A stretch of DNA of 30,473 bases from a virus: positions 1-30,473 of IMG/VR virus record IMGVR_UViG_3300008267_000232. One strand, written 5' to 3'. Below, piece after piece: positions 9,250-17,350 of the stretch (its first letter is position 1; every line of letters begins with the position of its first letter). A program made the translations under genes and the position numbers. Below the pieces are notes generated by a model. That model did no database searches and was not told the DNA's origin. It was given only the letters and a program-made list of their open reading frames with translations.

Positions 9250-10099
9250 AAAAGAAGTCCGCTGTTAGCGGAACCTCCATAACCATTTCGGTATCACATT
9301 TAGAACAGTTAAATGTATGGTTTAAATCAACATTTGGTACACGTTTTTGATATTCTGTTCTTAGATATTTAGAATCTACTATTCTAAGAGAAGATAAGGC
9401 TTGTTCTATTAATTCTGCATCTTCTACACCTTCTATAGAAACAACCATGCGTTTCATTTGTTCTAATAAAATAGAATCGCTTCCGCTAGTGTTCTTTTTA
9501 GATTCAGAAACACGAAGTAATTCTTTTTCATCATAGCCATTCAACGCTCTACAAACAACGCGCCATTTAGAAGCTGGTAGTACTATGAGGAAATTTCCTC
9601 TTTCTGTAACTGGGAATTGTTCTACTTTTTCAGCTTGTGAATCTACTTTTTCCAGCAAATTAAAATTATACTTGCTCTTTTCTCCGCAAGATGGACATGC
9701 AACTTGTGTTTTGTATTCTGCACCATAGCCAGAGATCCTAGCGGCAATTATAATTGCATTCCTATCTTCTATAGTTAAAGTATCGGGATTGATGTTTTTA
9801 TCTACTACCAAGGATTGGATAAGTTTATCCAATGCAACACCCTTTTTTAAGAGATTTCTAGAAGTTAGAATATCTTCTTCTTTTGCAGTCATCTGCTTAA
9901 TTTCAAGCGTTTCTTTCTTATGCAAAGGATGATTGGAAGGATAGAATTTGCCACCGGATGGAAGTGTTACAAACTCAGTTGGAACTATAAAATTAATTTG
10001 TTGTGTTTGTAGAGTTTGTTCTGTATTAACAACTTGTGGAGGTGTTGCATCTTGATTTTGTATTTGAGCGCCGACTAGACGTTCTTGATTGTTACGCAT
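9239..10099 (-). CDS. Tail-assembly chaperone / baseplate hub assembly protein, T4 gp26/gp51-like
   Basis: The 286-residue product carries the signature of the T4-type baseplate/hub assembly family (PF12322-like): LPSGGKFYPSNHPL at about residues 46-59, MTAKEEDILTSRNLLKKG at 70-87, and EDRNAIIIAARISGYGAEY at 111-129. Two CxxC pairs, CPSCGEK (Cys135, Cys138) and CSKCDTE (Cys265, Cys268), probably bind a zinc ion. The gene lies right before the tape measure gene and is followed by the overlapping frame, so it most likely keeps the tape measure protein soluble during tail assembly. Long and short forms would arise by frameshifting. The N-terminal 40 residues are Gln/Asn-rich and probably flexible. 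The ATG start follows GCAGGTATAAC, a modest ribosome-binding site. The family call is good; the chaperone role is inferred from position. Confidence 0.85.
   Translation of the reverse strand: MRNNQERLVGAQIQNQDATPPQVVNTEQTLQTQQINFIVPTEFVTLPSGGKFYPSNHPLHKKETLEIKQMTAKEEDILTSRNLLKKGVALDKLIQSLVVDKNINPDTLTIEDRNAIIIAARISGYGAEYKTQVACPSCGEKSKYNFNLLEKVDSQAEKVEQFPVTERGNFLIVLPASKWRVVCRALNGYDEKELLRVSESKKNTSGSDSILLEQMKRMVVSIEGVEDAELIEQALSSLRIVDSKYLRTEYQKRVPNVDLNHTFNCSKCDTEMVMEVPLTADFFWFK
9248..9256 (-). promoter_or_regulatory. Probable ribosomal frameshift site (+1)
   Basis: In the chaperone frame the codons here are TTC TTT TGG. A tRNA-Phe on TTT (9253-9251) could move one base forward onto TTT (9252-9250) and keep full pairing, after which GGT TTA AGT reads into the overlapping frame. 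The zero frame ends two codons after the TGG, at the TAG at 9241-9239. The site is where the two frames overlap (9249-9239), so a shift is possible only in this small region. A -2 shift is formally equivalent and cannot be excluded. The overlap is seen directly; the exact slip codon is inferred. Confidence 0.6.
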
Positions 10100-10136
10100 G
10101 TTATACCTGCTTTCTTTGCTGTTATTGTACTACAAC

Positions 10137-10145
10137 ATATATAGT
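10137..10145 (-). promoter_or_regulatory. Candidate late promoter element before the chaperone gene
   Basis: The minus strand reads ATACTATATATGTTG here, 38 bases before the chaperone ATG. The same ACTATATAT core is found before the 134-residue gene at 23258-23266. The element overlaps the region just before the end of the preceding 1226-codon gene. It is put forward because of recurrence in leaders, not because of a match to a known consensus. Confidence 0.25.
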
Positions 10146-10148
10146 ATA

Positions 10149-13100
10149 TTAAGGTTTTTTATTGTATAGATTATAATAATATAATAAAATTCTTAATTCA
10201 TCAATCTTTTGATCTTTTTCTTGATTAGGAATTTTACTTTGTTCTACTAGTTTTTTTAATTCTTCATTTGCAGTTGATACTTCTTTTTTTTGTCTTTCTA
10301 AATCATCAATTGCATTTTGTAAATTTATATCCGTAATTCTACCAAGATTTGGATCATAATTAGGATTATAAGAAGTGATTTTAGTTAAATGCAATATTTG
10401 TTCTGCTCGTTCTACATCTTTTTTTTCTTTAAGCATTTTTTCTTCTGCTGTCTTTATTTTATCTTTATATGGATCATCTAAAATTAACCTAGACAACTCA
10501 GATAAAATGGCACCTTTATCTTCTTCATTTTTTGGATATTGATCTAATAAATCCAGTGGTAGTACTGGTGGTGGAATTAGAGTACTTTCATCTATTGGTG
10601 ATGTATAATCAATAACTGCATCGGTTGCTTGATCGGATGGCAAACCAGAAGGTCTACCTTCGGCTGCTAAAAGATATCCTTCTTCACTTGGCGCTGTATC
10701 AAATGGCATAAGACCGTCTGCTTGATCTGCCGCTGAACCAAACTCATCATCAGATAGTGGTTGCATCCAATCTGGTAATGAAGAAAATGGTGCAGATATG
10801 TGGCCCCCGGTATCTGAAGGCTGTGGTTTATTACTGGGGGGTGGTCCCCATCTGCCAGAAGAATCTCTTATCCAATCCTTTCGTATCCATCCTTTACCAT
10901 CAGGATCCCTTATCCATCCACTTGGCGCATTATCCTTCTGTTTTTCAACTGGTTGTGTTGAATCAGGCTTGGTATCTATTATTGATATTTGTGATGTATC
11001 TGGTTGAAATGTTTCTGGTAATATTAGAAAAGATTTATCACTAAGATTTTCAACTGTTTCACCCCAATATGCGTCCTCATCTGCTTTCATCTTGGCTAAT
11101 TCTTCTTTATTTGGAGCTAGTGGTCCAAACATAACTTGTTCTTCTGGTGATGGTATCACTGCCGCTGGTGCTGGTGCTGGGTCAGGAGTAGTTTCCCTAC
11201 TTTTTAATTCGTCTTTGTATATTTCTTGAATAGCTTCTATTTTACGTATTTCTGTTAATATATCAGACCAACGACTAGTACCATATGCTTCTCTGGCCGA
11301 TGCAGCCATAGCAGAACGCACACCACCTAATGATTGATCTGCGGCCACAAGTTCTTCATTAGATAATTTTGCAACATTATCAGCTGATTTATTCACTTCA
11401 TCTCTCACATCTCTTATTGATTTCAACCTAGCGTCAAAATTTTCTTCTGTTTCTGATTGTTCTGACGCGTGTTTTATACTATGAGCCTTAAGAACAATGT
11501 CTCTATATGTTAATCTTGCATTTACAGATTCTTCTGCTTCGGTAATACTCACAGTTTGACCATTTATAGTTACCGTATCTTTACCGCTTTTTTTTGCTTC
11601 AAATACAGCTGATTGAAAATCATCTGCTTCTTTTTGTGTTTCTGTAATTTCACCTAAAAGGTGGTGAAGTTCCTTGTCAGTAGATGATGACGAGGATGCT
11701 AGTATTCGTGCCTGTTCATCAATGTATGCTTGTCTTGTTTCTAATGGTTTTATTGTTGCTTCCGTGCCCGTTGATTCTGTCATAGGTTCTTCTACTTCTA
11801 ATTCATCCGCTGCAACATAACCCGATGTATATACGTAAGACCCGCTATCTATGGCGTTATCTATTGCCGCTTTTGGATCTGTTGCTGTCCAAATAGCTAT
11901 TTTTGCAGCTACCCCAGAGTTATAATCTGCCAATTGTTGTGCTACATTTGTAGTTGCTGTTACTGATGCAGTTGTTGGTTGTGTTGTTGGTAATCTTTCA
12001 CGTCCAGCTTCATCTGCTGCTTTTTCTTCATCTGACCTTAAATCTAAGCCAAATTCTACTGGTGGTGCTGGTGTAGAATCGGTAGAAACAGTTTCTTCTT
12101 CATCAAATTGATCAAAAAATTGAGCGGTATTAGGATCCTGTATTGGCCCTTCTGCTCTTAAAATATCTATACCGCCAACTTGCGCTGCATCATCTTTAAA
12201 TGAATAAGTAATATTATTAAAATTTTCAGGTGTTATATATCCACCTCTAACGGCTGTATTTATTGTTAAACCTTCATAAGTTCCAGTATCGCTAAATGGT
12301 ATTTTTCCTTCTGGTGTGGCAAAAGCAATAGTTTTTGATTCATTTCTCATCAAATAAGAAACTTGTTCTTTACTAAATCCCATGTCATATAATTTATCTT
12401 CAAAATAAGGATCTGGTTTGTCTGATAATTTGTCTATGGATGCAAAAAATTTTGCTCTAGCGGATAAGTCTTCTGGCTGAACTACGGTTGCTGTTTTTCT
12501 TTCTGTAGTAGGAGATTTTGCTACACTATCTGCTGTGCTATCTGTTGACTGTTCCGATTGTACTGTAGAAGAATCTTCATTTTCATCATCAGTAAGTTTA
12601 ATTGGCTCAGATGATAAATCTATTACACCATTAATATTTCTATTAGGTAGTGGATTTAATAAACTTGCATTTCTGTTGCCAGAAGATAATGAAAAATCTG
12701 AACCGCTTATGGCACTAGCATTTATATTTTGACTTTGGAGCATGTCTGGAATTGAAAAATCTTCTTCAGGTTTTGGAGCACTTGGGAATGCCGGATTATC
12801 AATAGGTTTATATATGTCTGATAATTGAGTTAATTTTTCTTTTTCATACTCTATTGGATTATTTTTATTTAAATCGTTATATCTTTCTATGGCGATTTGT
12901 AAATCTACATCTTGTTTTTGGTCTATCTCACTATATAATTGCTTTAATTCTTCTTCTTGTTTTTCTGTAGTTGAAGCTAATTCTTTTTCTTTTGCTCTAG
13001 CTTCTATAATTACTCTAGAACTTTCATCGGTCGAATATTTAGTACCTTCAAAATCAAAAGTTTTTTGTTTAAAAGTTTTTGCTGCTTCAGCAGCTTTAGC

Positions 13101-13829
13101 AAATTTATCTATTCTACCTGCTATTTCATCAGATTGTTTTTTATTATTTAAATATGATAACAATAGTTCATCATATTTATTAATATCTTTTTCTAATTGC
13201 TGTTTTAATAAACTAATCTTTGTTTCTAATACAGCACTGGTAACATCAATTTCTTTATTTTTGCGTACCGGTTTTTCAGCCCAATCATATTGAATAGTAA
13301 AATCAATTGTAACTATTTCTTCTGAATCATAGTCTAGATTACCAAATTTTACGTTTGAAATCCAAGCATTATATAAAGTCCATCTTTCTAATTCTTTGCC
13401 ATCCGTTGATGTTTGAACTATTGATAATTTTTTAAAATTAGAAGCTAATCTTTCTTTAGTTTTACGAGAACCAGAACGGTCGGGAATTACATCTAGAAAA
13501 CCAAAAACATCATAATTATCTGGTCTAGTATTAAAAATATCGCTATTATAATATGAAGAAAAAAGCTCTTCATACAAGATAGTAGAAGCATCTAGAAATT
13601 CATCTTTATTTAAATAACTTATTATAGAAACTTCTATTGGTTTCCAAGTTAATACGCCGGGATATTTAAAAGTATGATTTAATAAACGATGCTCGCTAAC
13701 ACTAATATCATATTCTGGTTTAGAACATTTTTTTAGCGCGTATTTTAAACTTTCATAAAAAGGAATTTCCAAGAACCATCTGTTTTGACGAAGAGGCTCT
13801 TGGAAATTATTTGGATCCCAAAATGGCAT
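10149..13829 (-). CDS. Tail tube paralogue fused to a ~1000-residue coiled-coil/disordered extension
   Basis: Residues 1-195 of this 1226-residue protein are a second copy of the tube protein. It opens MPFWDPNNFQEPLRQNRW, where the tube gene product opens MPFWDPAFQEPLRQYRW. It also shares LNHTFKYPGVLTWKPI (tube: LNHFFYYPGRVEWEPI) and VKFGNLDYDSEEIVTIDFT (tube: IQFGSLDYASEEVVDITLT). The rest is not tube-like: coiled coil at about 200-310, low-complexity acidic Ser/Thr/Pro-rich stretches, a compact-looking segment near 455-560 (FFASIDKLSD, INTAVRGGYITPENF), a tryptophan-rich repeat near 970-998 (WIRDPDGKGWIRKDWIRD), and a C-terminal coiled coil from about 1110. The gene sits 24 bases after the tube gene. 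Possible roles are tube initiator or end cap, baseplate scaffold, or a tube decoration; none can be chosen from sequence alone. I do not recognise the extension. Confidence 0.85.
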   Translation of the reverse strand: MPFWDPNNFQEPLRQNRWFLEIPFYESLKYALKKCSKPEYDISVSEHRLLNHTFKYPGVLTWKPIEVSIISYLNKDEFLDASTILYEELFSSYYNSDIFNTRPDNYDVFGFLDVIPDRSGSRKTKERLASNFKKLSIVQTSTDGKELERWTLYNAWISNVKFGNLDYDSEEIVTIDFTIQYDWAEKPVRKNKEIDVTSAVLETKISLLKQQLEKDINKYDELLLSYLNNKKQSDEIAGRIDKFAKAAEAAKTFKQKTFDFEGTKYSTDESSRVIIEARAKEKELASTTEKQEEELKQLYSEIDQKQDVDLQIAIERYNDLNKNNPIEYEKEKLTQLSDIYKPIDNPAFPSAPKPEEDFSIPDMLQSQNINASAISGSDFSLSSGNRNASLLNPLPNRNINGVIDLSSEPIKLTDDENEDSSTVQSEQSTDSTADSVAKSPTTERKTATVVQPEDLSARAKFFASIDKLSDKPDPYFEDKLYDMGFSKEQVSYLMRNESKTIAFATPEGKIPFSDTGTYEGLTINTAVRGGYITPENFNNITYSFKDDAAQVGGIDILRAEGPIQDPNTAQFFDQFDEEETVSTDSTPAPPVEFGLDLRSDEEKAADEAGRERLPTTQPTTASVTATTNVAQQLADYNSGVAAKIAIWTATDPKAAIDNAIDSGSYVYTSGYVAADELEVEEPMTESTGTEATIKPLETRQAYIDEQARILASSSSSTDKELHHLLGEITETQKEADDFQSAVFEAKKSGKDTVTINGQTVSITEAEESVNARLTYRDIVLKAHSIKHASEQSETEENFDARLKSIRDVRDEVNKSADNVAKLSNEELVAADQSLGGVRSAMAASAREAYGTSRWSDILTEIRKIEAIQEIYKDELKSRETTPDPAPAPAAVIPSPEEQVMFGPLAPNKEELAKMKADEDAYWGETVENLSDKSFLILPETFQPDTSQISIIDTKPDSTQPVEKQKDNAPSGWIRDPDGKGWIRKDWIRDSSGRWGPPPSNKPQPSDTGGHISAPFSSLPDWMQPLSDDEFGSAADQADGLMPFDTAPSEEGYLLAAEGRPSGLPSDQATDAVIDYTSPIDESTLIPPPVLPLDLLDQYPKNEEDKGAILSELSRLILDDPYKDKIKTAEEKMLKEKKDVERAEQILHLTKITSYNPNYDPNLGRITDINLQNAIDDLERQKKEVSTANEELKKLVEQSKIPNQEKDQKIDELRILLYYYNLYNKKP
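10832..10925 (-). repeat. Short tryptophan-rich WIRD repeat in the tube-paralogue extension
   Basis: At about residues 969-998 the protein reads SGWIRDPDGKG, then WIRKD, then WIRDSSGRWGPPP. This is three close copies of WIR(D/K) followed by proline. It stands out from a region otherwise poor in tryptophan and rich in Asp, Ser and Pro. It may be a small binding motif. The function is unknown. Confidence 0.6.
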
Positions 13830-13852
13830 TTAAAACCTATAGTGACAAAAAA

Positions 13853-14374
13853 TTATATTAATTTAGTAGAATCGTAACGAACTGTTAGAGTGATATCTAC
13901 TACTTCTTCGCTAGCATAATCAAGGCTACCAAATTGTATAGAAGTAAAGAAAGGATTAATCAACTGGAAAGATTCTACTGCCAATCCTTCAGCGTTAACT
14001 TGTACTATTTCCATACCGCCAATATTACCAGTAAAACGATTTTTTGAAACGGTTCTAGTTTCAAATTGTCCACCAGCGGCAGGCCATGAATAACCAGCTA
14101 GCTCTAAAAGTCTATATAAACTAGCAGTAGAATTTTCTCCTGTATTTGGGCTATTAACAGCTACCATTGTCATGTTGATTGGTTCCCATTCAACGCGACC
14201 CGGATAATAGAAGAAATGATTAAGATATTTATGAGTTATTTCATTTACTTTAGCTTTTGGTTTATCGACCTTTTTTAAAGTATATCTTAATTGTGGTAAT
14301 AAACCACCGCCAAATTTAACTTGCCATCTATATTGACGTAATGGTTCTTGAAAAGCTGGATCCCAGAAAGGCAT
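13853..14374 (-). CDS. Tail tube protein, T4 gp19-like
   Basis: The 173-residue product has the length and pattern of T4-type tube proteins. It starts MPFWDPAFQEPLRQYRWQV, continues with a hydrophobic core and PKAKVNEITHKYLNH, then YYPGRVEWEPINMTMV. It ends with IQFGSLDYASEEVVDITLTVRYD, the conserved beta-strand end seen in gp19 proteins. Stacked hexamers would form the inner tube through which DNA passes. The gene follows the sheath gene by about 50 bases, the usual sheath-tube order in T4. The ATG start has a good ribosome-binding site (TAGGAG). A divergent copy of the whole domain starts the next gene. No oddity was seen in the protein itself. Confidence 0.93.
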   Translation of the reverse strand: MPFWDPAFQEPLRQYRWQVKFGGGLLPQLRYTLKKVDKPKAKVNEITHKYLNHFFYYPGRVEWEPINMTMVAVNSPNTGENSTASLYRLLELAGYSWPAAGGQFETRTVSKNRFTGNIGGMEIVQVNAEGLAVESFQLINPFFTSIQFGSLDYASEEVVDITLTVRYDSTKLI

Positions 14375-14402
14375 TTTAATTTTCTCCTATATTTTTTACT
14401 AT

Positions 14403-14413
14403 ATTTAAATAGT
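14403..14413 (-). promoter_or_regulatory. Candidate late promoter element before the tube gene
   Basis: The minus strand reads AACTATTTAAATATAG about 30 bases before the tube ATG. It shares ACTATTTA with the leaders of the sheath gene and the 429-residue neck gene. It could raise tube expression above that of the sheath. The assignment rests only on recurrence. Confidence 0.27.
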
Positions 14414-14427
14414 TGTTAAATTGTTTT

Positions 14428-17256
14428 TTAATCATCGAAAGAAGCACCAGTGTTGGTGATAACGAAGTCTAGACCTATAAATTCTATAGAGCGTGTAGGC
14501 TTCAACATAATCTTTGCATAAACTATGTTACGGTCTACTAAATCTGGTGTAGTGGTGCTACCATCTAGAATTAGTCTATAATCAGAAAGACCAAATCTTA
14601 CTTTAACGCTTTCTAAGAAAGGCTCTGCAACGCTTGTGAAGCGTTTCCAAGTAACTTCTACGTTCGGATCAAATAGAACAGTTGTTGCAAAACGACTAAT
14701 TTCTTTCTTTAAGTAAATCATCAAACGACGAACATTAATACGATCCAAGGCGCTTGGTGTAACTTGTAAAGTCTTTTGACCAAAGATTACGATACCTTCT
14801 GCTGGGAAGCTAGCAATTGGATTAATGTTTGCTTCATAAAGAGCATCACGATCTTTTGAGTTTATTTTTAGAGCAGTTTGTAGGACTGTTAAACCACCAG
14901 CGCCGTTTGATAAACCACCGCGATTAAATCCTGCTGGAGCAAACCAGAGTTCGCTTACTCTTTCAGAGAATGCAAAGGTTCCTAATGCAACAACAGAAGG
15001 AGGAACCCAAACTGAATTGTTTGACAATCTATCTTGAATCATGACCCAAGGGAAGAAGGAGCAACCATAGCTAGTGTTAAGGTTACGATTTTTTAAGTTT
15101 AAGATAACATTATCTACATTAGGCTTACGTTCAGAAACCTTTTGTGTAGCATTTGCTTTACCTTCGTCTGGTACATAGTCGCCATCTAAGTCTATAATTG
15201 CTAATGCATCTGCGCGTGCTTCACATTTTTCCATTAATAAATTAGTTAAATCTTCATTAACTACACCGGGAACACAGGCAAGATTCATTTCTACTACTTC
15301 TGGGTCTGCGATGCTTTCGATAGCTACTTTAATACTATTGTAGGCATAGTTAGTAAATTCGCTTGAATCTGAGGTTAGAACGCGTTTATTAAACGGATCT
15401 TTTTCAGTAATGTCTACGCCGTCTGAACCGCCGTGTAGCGGTAATGTAAATTTATTAAACTTAGATAAAATTACAGAATCACCTCTACTGCCAGTTATTC
15501 CTAAATCATAAGTTTGATAAGTAACAGATAATTCATTCATTCTATTACCTTCTTGCCAAGTAGCGCCGCTGGTTTCTACAAGAGTGCCCTTATCACTTAT
15601 AGCACCACTTACGTCATCTAGTGAGAAGAAATAAGCATATTTTGTATCAGCGTCTACATCTACAGGGAAATTATAAGGATTGTCCTTTAATAAATCTCCA
15701 GAATCATAATTATGTTTTTTAGTAGCTAAAATTGATGTTTTTAAACCCCAGAATACACCATTAAAGCTGGAAGCAATAGAATCAGTTACGCTTGTTAATA
15801 AGGAAACGTTTGCTTTGGCTACCGGTAATTCTAAGCTAACTTGGAATGCACTGCTACCAGTTATATTTGCACCAATAAATCTATCAGCAACTATTTCGTC
15901 AACACCGCTTACAGCCTTATAAGTCACTGGACCATAGAAACCGAATGGTAACAAATCTGGGTCATTCAAGCCAGCTGCTGCATCTTCATCCATTTCTACT
16001 CTTATGAATTTTGAAGCGTTATCATAGGTACCATATTCTGCAAATTCTTTCTTTTTATAATCCCATGTTCTATATTTATCGCCAATTCTTTTAGCGATAT
16101 AATTTTCTGAATTTATATCTAATGATAGATTAGTAAATCTTTCTAGATATACAGGAGCAGAATCGCTATCATCTAGTTTTCTTACAGATACAGAGAAAGA
16201 ACCAAATTTAACGTAATTATTAGATGGCTCACGAATATCTTCAATTGTAACTTTTAAATTTTGACTATTCCATTCGCCTTCTGATAAACTTATTAACTTA
16301 AATAATTTCTGAACTGGGTACAAGCCAGATACAGCGTCGGCTTTGAAATCGGTTGGTACGCCTTTGTGTTGAGAAACGATCCAACCAGTTTCTGCATGAG
16401 TAGCAGGTTTTTTGTGATTTGCATAATCTGCAAAACCACTTGCGCCAAGTTTTACTAGAACACCAGCTAGTTGATTAGCGCCGGTACCCAAAGAACCACC
16501 ATTAATTTTCTTAATAGCAGTTGCATAAGACTCACCTAAGAAATATGTTTCTTGGTTTTCTTCTTTAATTAAATTAGTATTTGTTAGAATTGGGTTTACG
16601 TTTAGAACATTACGAATATATTTCTTTGAACTCTCATTAAAATTAACGCTAGCGGATACGTCACCAACTACTAATTTAAATTCTGCATCTGCACCGGTAG
16701 AACGAATCCAAACGCCAGTTTGCTTATGTACAGAGGTAGAGCCGCTTAATTCTGGACCGCTTAAGCCAACTTTTGTGTTTCCATTTAGTGTTGTATAAAC
16801 GATAGCAGCTAGAGTGCCAGTGAGATCGCCACCAATTGTGTAAATATCATCTGATCCGGTCAATGGTGCAACAAATAAACCATAAGCATCACCGCCCAAA
16901 TCCCAACCAGCGTAACCATCATCTACCGCTTCTTCATGTTGATAACCGCCTAAGCGGATAAATGTAACGGGATTTGCATTACGAAGATAAGCTTGAGCAG
17001 CGTAAGCGCCATATGTTGGTGCTGTATGATTGCCGTTTCTCCAAACATCACCTCCGATACCTCCGGGTACTGGAGCACCAAAAACATCAACGAAATCTGC
17101 AAAACTTTGAATTTGCACAGGTTTCATTAATGGACCTTGCATAGAGCGACCAATGATAACTGGTCCCATTCTTGCTGGTAATCTTGGTAATCTAGAATTG
17201 TCTATTTCATTTGTATATACACCGGGTGATACGAATCTAAAGTTTGTTGCTGGCAT
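14428..17256 (-). CDS. Tail sheath protein, T4 gp18-like
   Basis: The 942-residue product begins with the classic sheath start: SPGVYTNEIDNSRLP, then RMGPVIIGRSMQGP and QSFADFVDVFGAP. The C-terminal third is strongly conserved: YGCSFFPWVMIQDR, VPPSVVALGTFAFSER, GFNRGGLS, then ALYEANINPIASFPAEG and IVIFGQKTLQ, followed by NVRRLMIYLKKEISRFA, LFDPN and TWKRF. The sheath forms the contractile outer tail layer around the tube and is attached to its neighbours through N- and C-terminal arms. At 942 residues it is much longer than T4 gp18 (about 660). The extra length lies in the middle (roughly residues 130-640), where outward-facing insertion domains occur in this family. The start follows AAAGGAG, part of which can pair in a hairpin. 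A 94-base leader separates it from the gene before. Confidence 0.95.
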   Translation of the reverse strand: MPATNFRFVSPGVYTNEIDNSRLPRLPARMGPVIIGRSMQGPLMKPVQIQSFADFVDVFGAPVPGGIGGDVWRNGNHTAPTYGAYAAQAYLRNANPVTFIRLGGYQHEEAVDDGYAGWDLGGDAYGLFVAPLTGSDDIYTIGGDLTGTLAAIVYTTLNGNTKVGLSGPELSGSTSVHKQTGVWIRSTGADAEFKLVVGDVSASVNFNESSKKYIRNVLNVNPILTNTNLIKEENQETYFLGESYATAIKKINGGSLGTGANQLAGVLVKLGASGFADYANHKKPATHAETGWIVSQHKGVPTDFKADAVSGLYPVQKLFKLISLSEGEWNSQNLKVTIEDIREPSNNYVKFGSFSVSVRKLDDSDSAPVYLERFTNLSLDINSENYIAKRIGDKYRTWDYKKKEFAEYGTYDNASKFIRVEMDEDAAAGLNDPDLLPFGFYGPVTYKAVSGVDEIVADRFIGANITGSSAFQVSLELPVAKANVSLLTSVTDSIASSFNGVFWGLKTSILATKKHNYDSGDLLKDNPYNFPVDVDADTKYAYFFSLDDVSGAISDKGTLVETSGATWQEGNRMNELSVTYQTYDLGITGSRGDSVILSKFNKFTLPLHGGSDGVDITEKDPFNKRVLTSDSSEFTNYAYNSIKVAIESIADPEVVEMNLACVPGVVNEDLTNLLMEKCEARADALAIIDLDGDYVPDEGKANATQKVSERKPNVDNVILNLKNRNLNTSYGCSFFPWVMIQDRLSNNSVWVPPSVVALGTFAFSERVSELWFAPAGFNRGGLSNGAGGLTVLQTALKINSKDRDALYEANINPIASFPAEGIVIFGQKTLQVTPSALDRINVRRLMIYLKKEISRFATTVLFDPNVEVTWKRFTSVAEPFLESVKVRFGLSDYRLILDGSTTTPDLVDRNIVYAKIMLKPTRSIEFIGLDFVITNTGASFDD

Positions 17257-17266
17257 TTATCTATTT

Positions 17267-17293
17267 CTCCTTTGGGAGTCCACAGGTTAGTGG
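17267..17293 (-). promoter_or_regulatory. Two small hairpins in the sheath leader, one covering the ribosome-binding site
   Basis: On the minus strand CCAC-TAACCT-GTGG (17293-17280) is followed by CTCC-CAAA-GGAG (17278-17267). The GGAG of the second hairpin is the Shine-Dalgarno sequence of the sheath gene. The stems are short (4 bp each), so stability is modest. A role in tuning translation is an inference. Confidence 0.4.
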
Positions 17294-17306
17294 TCTACTA
17301 GTTTAA

Positions 17307-17316
17307 TATAAATAGT
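17307..17316 (-). promoter_or_regulatory. Candidate late promoter element before the sheath gene
   Basis: The minus strand reads TTACTATTTATATTAAAC in the 94-base gap upstream of the sheath gene. It is the clearest example of the ACTATTTAT motif shared with leaders at 19184-19195 and 14403-14413. The reverse complement contains TATAAATA, the T4 late promoter core, but pointing away from the genes. Confidence 0.3.
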
Positions 17317-17350
17317 AATTCTTTTATTGAAAATACTATAAATGTTTTTA

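Noticed and set aside
12889-13293. Plus-strand 134-codon frame opposite the tube-paralogue coiled coil
   Set aside because: It is a shadow of coiled-coil codons, rich in Ser, Phe and Leu, without support for expression.
13836-13844. CACTATAGG on the minus strand, identical to the core of the T7 RNA polymerase promoter
   Set aside because: The upstream half of the T7 promoter is not matched in spacing or sequence, a T4-type phage is not expected to use such a polymerase, and the string fits the looser ACTAT leader pattern.
17307-17314. TATAAATA on the plus strand, the T4 late promoter core
   Set aside because: It points away from all genes. No plus-strand gene follows, and the DNA is AT-rich enough for chance matches.
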